This document shows positions 60,930-64,000 of a stretch of 64,000 nt of DNA, in pieces. Every line of letters starts with the position of its first letter. Positions within the stretch are counted from its first letter, which is position 1. Position numbers and translations under genes: made by a program. The DNA is taken from positions 744,001 through 808,000 of the forward strand of contig CBDIDH010000001.1 in assembly GCA_965277595.1 (NCBI GenBank), in the 5' to 3' direction. Origin of the DNA: CBDIDH01 sp965277595. GTDB lineage: Bacteria; Planctomycetota; Planctomycetia; Isosphaerales; Isosphaeraceae. Under the pieces are notes generated by a model, which ran no database searches, was not told the DNA's origin, and was given only the letters and a program-made list of their open reading frames with translations.

Positions 60930-61928
60930 ATGCGTCACAACCGTCGCGCCTTCACGCTCATTGAGTTACTGGTCGTGATCGCGATCATCGCCGTCTTGAT
61001 CGCGCTGCTTTTACCGGCGGTTCAGGCCGCTCGCGAGGCGGCGAGGCGGAGTCAGTGCGTGAACAACCTGAAGCAGATCGGGCTGGCCGCGCAGAATTAT
61101 CACGACGTCAACCTCGCGCTGCCGCTGGGCAGGTCGCTCCAGGCGGGAACTTACAAGCCGTTCTCGCAGCAGGCGCGTATTCTTGCCTTCATGGAGCAGA
61201 ACAATGTCTTCCAGGCGCTCAATTTTAACCTCAGCAGTTACGACCCGGCGAACGCCACGGCCGCCGCGACGTCGGTCAGCGCCTTCCTTTGCCCGTCCGA
61301 TGGGAACTCCGCCATTCCCACGGGGCAGGTGCTCAGCGGGTTCGGTTGGGCCGGAGTGAACTATCGGGCCAACGAGGGGACAAGCGTGGCCATGTGGTAC
61401 GGCGCCGACGACACGGCCGGGGTCAACAACGGCATCGTTTCGCCGCCGAACGGCCTTTATTGCAGTGCTCAGTCGATCCGGCTCGCCGATATCCTCGACG
61501 GCACGAGCAACACGGCCGCGTTTAGCGAGCACGTCGTCGGCGATTTCAGCAACTCCCTCTCCACGCCGTTCAGCGACACCTACCAGCCTGGAACCTACCC
61601 GGCGACCTCGGACGACGCCTACCAGATGTGCAAGGCGACGAGCGTGAACAACCTGGCGCAACAGGGGTATTCGAACGTCGGGGCACCCTGGGTTTATGGC
61701 TACCACTCGACGACGAGTTACTGGCACTCGGGGCCGCCGAACACGCTTTCGTGCATGTTTCCGCCGTCGCGGATCTCGACGACCGCCAATAGTCGGCACT
61801 CAGGCGGCGTCAACGTCGGCCTGGCCGATGGCTCGGTGCGGTTCGTCAAGTCGTCGGTCAACCTGAACGCCTGGCGGGCGCTGGGAACCCGAAACCTGGG
61901 CGAGGTCATCGGCGCCGACAACTTCTGA
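60930..61928 (+). CDS. DUF1559 domain protein with type IV prepilin-like leader
   Basis: 332 aa, ATG 60930 with GGAG 11 bases upstream. The N-terminus is the prepilin signal RRAFTLIELLVVIAIIAVLI with the conserved Glu, followed by LLPAVQAAREAARRSQCVNN. The DUF1559 body ends in the characteristic SRHSGGVNVGLADGSVRF segment. The protein is a pseudopilin-like envelope protein; Planctomycetota carry tens to hundreds of paralogues. Its role is unknown, with surface display or fibre formation suggested. It is followed at 18 bp by a lipoprotein gene, a pairing common for this family. Confidence 0.95.
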   Translation: MRHNRRAFTLIELLVVIAIIAVLIALLLPAVQAAREAARRSQCVNNLKQIGLAAQNYHDVNLALPLGRSLQAGTYKPFSQQARILAFMEQNNVFQALNFNLSSYDPANATAAATSVSAFLCPSDGNSAIPTGQVLSGFGWAGVNYRANEGTSVAMWYGADDTAGVNNGIVSPPNGLYCSAQSIRLADILDGTSNTAAFSEHVVGDFSNSLSTPFSDTYQPGTYPATSDDAYQMCKATSVNNLAQQGYSNVGAPWVYGYHSTTSYWHSGPPNTLSCMFPPSRISTTANSRHSGGVNVGLADGSVRFVKSSVNLNAWRALGTRNLGEVIGADNF

Positions 61929-61946
61929 CGCGAAGGGACATTCCCC

Positions 61947-62333
61947 ATGTTCAGGTTCTTGTTGATCCGTCCGAAATTCTGGATCGCCACGGCGCTTTTG
62001 CTTTTATCTGGATGTGGGCAAAGCGCCCAGACGGCCGACCCCGCGCAAGCTCGTGACGCCCTTCACGCCGTTCTCGACGCCTGGAAGGGGGGCGAGACCC
62101 CCGAGAATCTCGCGACGCGGGCGCTGCCGATCCACGTTTCCGACGTGGAATGGGCCGGTGGATATCGACTCATCGGGTACTCGGGCGGCGTTGAAGGCCG
62201 ACTTGTCGGCTTTGACATGACTTACCCGGTCGTCCTTGAGTTGAAGACCCCCAAGGGGCGAGCGGTCAAGAAAACCGCCGTTTATTGCATCACCACGAGT
62301 CCACAGGTTCTGGTCCTTCGTCAAGAGGGCTGA
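61947..62333 (+). CDS. Small lipoprotein paired with DUF1559 gene
   Basis: 128 aa. The lipoprotein signal has the lipobox LLSGC (Cys about residue 23) after a hydrophobic stretch. The mature part starts with a helical segment (AQARDALHAVLDAWKGGETP) and continues as a beta-rich domain with YRLIGYSGGVEGRLVGFDMT. It probably anchors in a membrane facing the periplasm. Small lipoproteins of this kind often follow DUF1559 genes; the function is unknown. Confidence 0.85.
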   Translation: MFRFLLIRPKFWIATALLLLSGCGQSAQTADPAQARDALHAVLDAWKGGETPENLATRALPIHVSDVEWAGGYRLIGYSGGVEGRLVGFDMTYPVVLELKTPKGRAVKKTAVYCITTSPQVLVLRQEG

Positions 62334-62399
62334 CGGGCCAGTCCGACGCGCCTGGGATCAATCCTTATTCTATTCGCTCTTATTTTCGGAGATTCATTC

Positions 62400-63737
62400 A
62401 TGCGTTACAAGTATCAGGATTTGACGACCAGCGTTCTCTTCTTCTCTCTCGCGGGTGCCTGCCTGGCGGCCGAACCGGTGTCGGAGACGCCGAGGCCGGT
62501 CGCCGCGACGCGGCCGGAGTTGAAGGAGCAGCTCGAACGCTCGAAGCAATCGCGCCCGAGGCTTCCCTTGCCACCACCGACCGTCGAGGAAATCGCCGCG
62601 GCGGAGGCCCGGCCCGGTCGCGGCCCGATGGGCGGAATTATCAACAATGCCCGGATGCGCAGGCTGTACCTCCCCGCGGAATTGCTCGGCGGCGGTTTCT
62701 CCCGCGAGGCCGATCCGACGATGACCCTCGACAACACCTTCAAGACCATGTTCTTCTGGATCGTCTCGCGAGCCAACAACTGCGCATACTGCTCGGGACA
62801 TCAGGAGGTCAAGCTCTCGGGCGACGGAGTGACCGAGGAGACGATTGCCGCGCTCGATGGCGATTGGTCGGAGTTTACCGAGGCTCAGCGTTCGGCCTTT
62901 GTTTTCACCAAGAAGCTGACGTTTGAGCCGAACCAGATCAGTGAGGCCGACCTCGTCCCCTTGCGTCGCCATTACAATGACCTCCAGATTCTGGAGATCA
63001 TCACGTCGGTTGCCGGATTCAACGCCATGAACCGCTGGACCGGGGCGCTGGCGATCCCGCAGGAAGGGCACCGCGTCTATCTCTCGCCGACGCCCGCGAA
63101 GTACGCGACGGTTCGAAGTACCGTCGCCCCTCCGACGACGGCCGGGCTCTGCGCAAAGCCGGCCAACCGTGGACCTCTTGAGACCCCCGACCAGGTAAAC
63201 GCCGCGCTCGCCGCCTGCCGGAAGCGGACTCCCAGACTTCCCCTTGCCGGCGAAACCCAGGCGCGCGGCGTCGTTCCCGCCGACTGGTCCGGCGCCGAGG
63301 CGCTTCCCGAATGGGTCCGCCTTCTGGCGAACTTCCCCAAGGGGGGCAAGGCCTGGGTCGCCCAGACCTACCACGCCCAGACCAAGGGACGGCTCTCGCC
63401 CAGGCTCCGCGCGGAGATCGCCTGGGTCGCGGCGCGAAACGACCGCGCCTGGTACGCGCTTGGCCACGCCCGCGAGCGCCTCAAAGACCTTGGCCTTGGC
63501 GATGCCGAGATCTATGCCCTTGATCCGGGCAACGCATCCTTGCCCGCGGCCGAGCGCCTGGCGCTTGGCCTGGCGCGCAAGTTAACGGTCGACCCGGCTC
63601 TTATCACCGACGCCGACATCGAGGGCCTCCGCGCGCATTATCCCGACCCCGAGGTCGCCGAGATTGTCTACCAGGTGACTCAGGCCGCCTTCTTCGACCG
63701 GCTGACCGAGGCCGCCGGCCTCCGCCTGGAACGCTGA
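62400..63737 (+). CDS. Exported two-domain carboxymuconolactone decarboxylase/AhpD-like protein
   Basis: 445 aa, ATG 62400 with GGAG 8 bases upstream. Signal peptide at 1-25. The first AhpD-like domain (about 100-230) has the redox pair in ANNCAYCSGHQEV, the CxxCxxxH motif of the peroxidase-related CMD family. The second (about 290-440) keeps the fold (RAEIAWVAARNDRAWYALGH) but has no cysteines in place of CxxC. A thiol peroxidase or electron-relay role outside the cytoplasm is possible for the first domain. It is 66 bp downstream of the lipoprotein gene. Confidence 0.88.
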   Translation: MRYKYQDLTTSVLFFSLAGACLAAEPVSETPRPVAATRPELKEQLERSKQSRPRLPLPPPTVEEIAAAEARPGRGPMGGIINNARMRRLYLPAELLGGGFSREADPTMTLDNTFKTMFFWIVSRANNCAYCSGHQEVKLSGDGVTEETIAALDGDWSEFTEAQRSAFVFTKKLTFEPNQISEADLVPLRRHYNDLQILEIITSVAGFNAMNRWTGALAIPQEGHRVYLSPTPAKYATVRSTVAPPTTAGLCAKPANRGPLETPDQVNAALAACRKRTPRLPLAGETQARGVVPADWSGAEALPEWVRLLANFPKGGKAWVAQTYHAQTKGRLSPRLRAEIAWVAARNDRAWYALGHARERLKDLGLGDAEIYALDPGNASLPAAERLALGLARKLTVDPALITDADIEGLRAHYPDPEVAEIVYQVTQAAFFDRLTEAAGLRLER

Positions 63738-63848
63738 GGCCGCAGGTTCGCCGAGTCGGCCCGACCGCGAGGGAAACGCCGAGACGAGTGTTTCCTTCGC
63801 GGTCGAAAACGTGGAGTTGTCGCGGGATTGCGGGGGTTTTCGGTTGGA

Positions 63849-63965
63849 AGGGCAAAGGGCAGAGGGCTTTTTTTGCCCTTTGCCCTTTGCCCTTTGCCCC
63901 TTGCCGTTTGCCCTTTGCCCCTTGCCCCTTGCCGTTTGCCCTTTGCCTTCTGGCCTTCGCCCTTT
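63849..63965. repeat. GGGCAAA-family heptamer hairpin and array, about 13 inverted copies
   Basis: A short forward arm GGGCAAAGGGCAGAGGGC (63850-63867), seven T, and then 13 inverted units (GCCCTTT, GCCCCTT, GCCGTTT and variants, 63875-63965). The arms can fold into a GC-rich stem with the T run in the loop. It follows the CMD gene and may end its transcript. The remaining bases to 64000 show nothing I can call. Confidence 0.9.
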
Positions 63966-64000
63966 TGGTAGCTGGTCTCTAAACCGAGGCCTGATCGGCC

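Overview
The window reads as chromosomal DNA of a planctomycete, probably of the Isosphaeraceae type. The sequence is GC-rich. It carries several Planctomycetota hallmarks: a DUF1553/DUF1501 pair, a giant PVC-type cytochrome c/beta-propeller protein, a DUF1559 prepilin-like protein, an ERLEDR-type exported protein and large alpha-2-macroglobulins. Gene density is high and operons are short. Intergenic regions are full of 7-bp repeats. I recognised no rRNA, tRNA, CRISPR array or phage.

Layout. 1-6.7 kb (minus): MoxR ATPase, DUF58, BatA-like vWA protein and a DUF4175-like membrane protein that runs off the left edge. 7-11.3 kb (minus): DUF1553 cytochrome-type protein and DUF1501 protein. 11.5-17.6 kb: aat, ptsP, a class II cytochrome c, mdh, and a small exported protein with a dockerin-like loop. 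17.8-21 kb: the PVC cytochrome/propeller protein. 21.3-26.1 kb (minus): a complete kdp operon comprising a 26-aa leader peptide gene, kdpF (26 aa), kdpA, kdpB and kdpC. 26.3-28.3 kb (minus): an operon of two Lys/Ala-rich (histone H1-like) proteins, a holin-like membrane protein and a YkgJ cysteine-cluster protein. 28.6-34.8 kb: a 2,040-aa alpha-2-macroglobulin with an intact thioester motif. 34.8-39.7 kb (minus): two tandem membrane-associated GTPases followed by a bestrophin-like channel. 40.1-41.6 kb: guaA. 41.6-43.3 kb: repeat-rich spacer and a Gly/Tyr-rich exported protein. 43.3-46.4 kb: a subtilisin-like protease converging on a polytopic membrane protein. 46.55-47.84 kb: an IS3-family element. 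47.9-55.9 kb (minus): a 2,664-aa thioester-less alpha-2-macroglobulin. 56.2-59.8 kb (minus): a glycosyltransferase, a KDG-kinase-like sugar kinase and a glucose-dehydrogenase-like MDR enzyme. 60.2-63.7 kb (plus): a small Cys-containing exported protein, a DUF1559 protein, a lipoprotein and a two-domain carboxymuconolactone decarboxylase-like protein.

How genes work together. MoxR/DUF58/vWA proteins usually form envelope or protein-assembly chaperone modules. KdpFABC is a high-affinity K+ importer; no kdpDE lies nearby. The sugar kinase and MDR enzyme fit a semi-phosphorylative Entner-Doudoroff branch. The two alpha-2-macroglobulins and the exported protease suggest an elaborate surface or periplasmic proteome.

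The strongest non-gene signal is a family of 7-bp repeats. One group is GACCGAT/GACCAAG, mostly in facing arms that could fold as hairpins at gene boundaries. The other is GGGCAAA/GGACAAA, in head-to-tail arrays. The two groups differ by one or two bases and grade into each other near 56.16 kb. A 99-bp MITE-like element with 27-bp inverted ends sits in one repeat cluster. Start sites below were chosen by Shine-Dalgarno spacing; several longer in-frame extensions are only translated repeat DNA.
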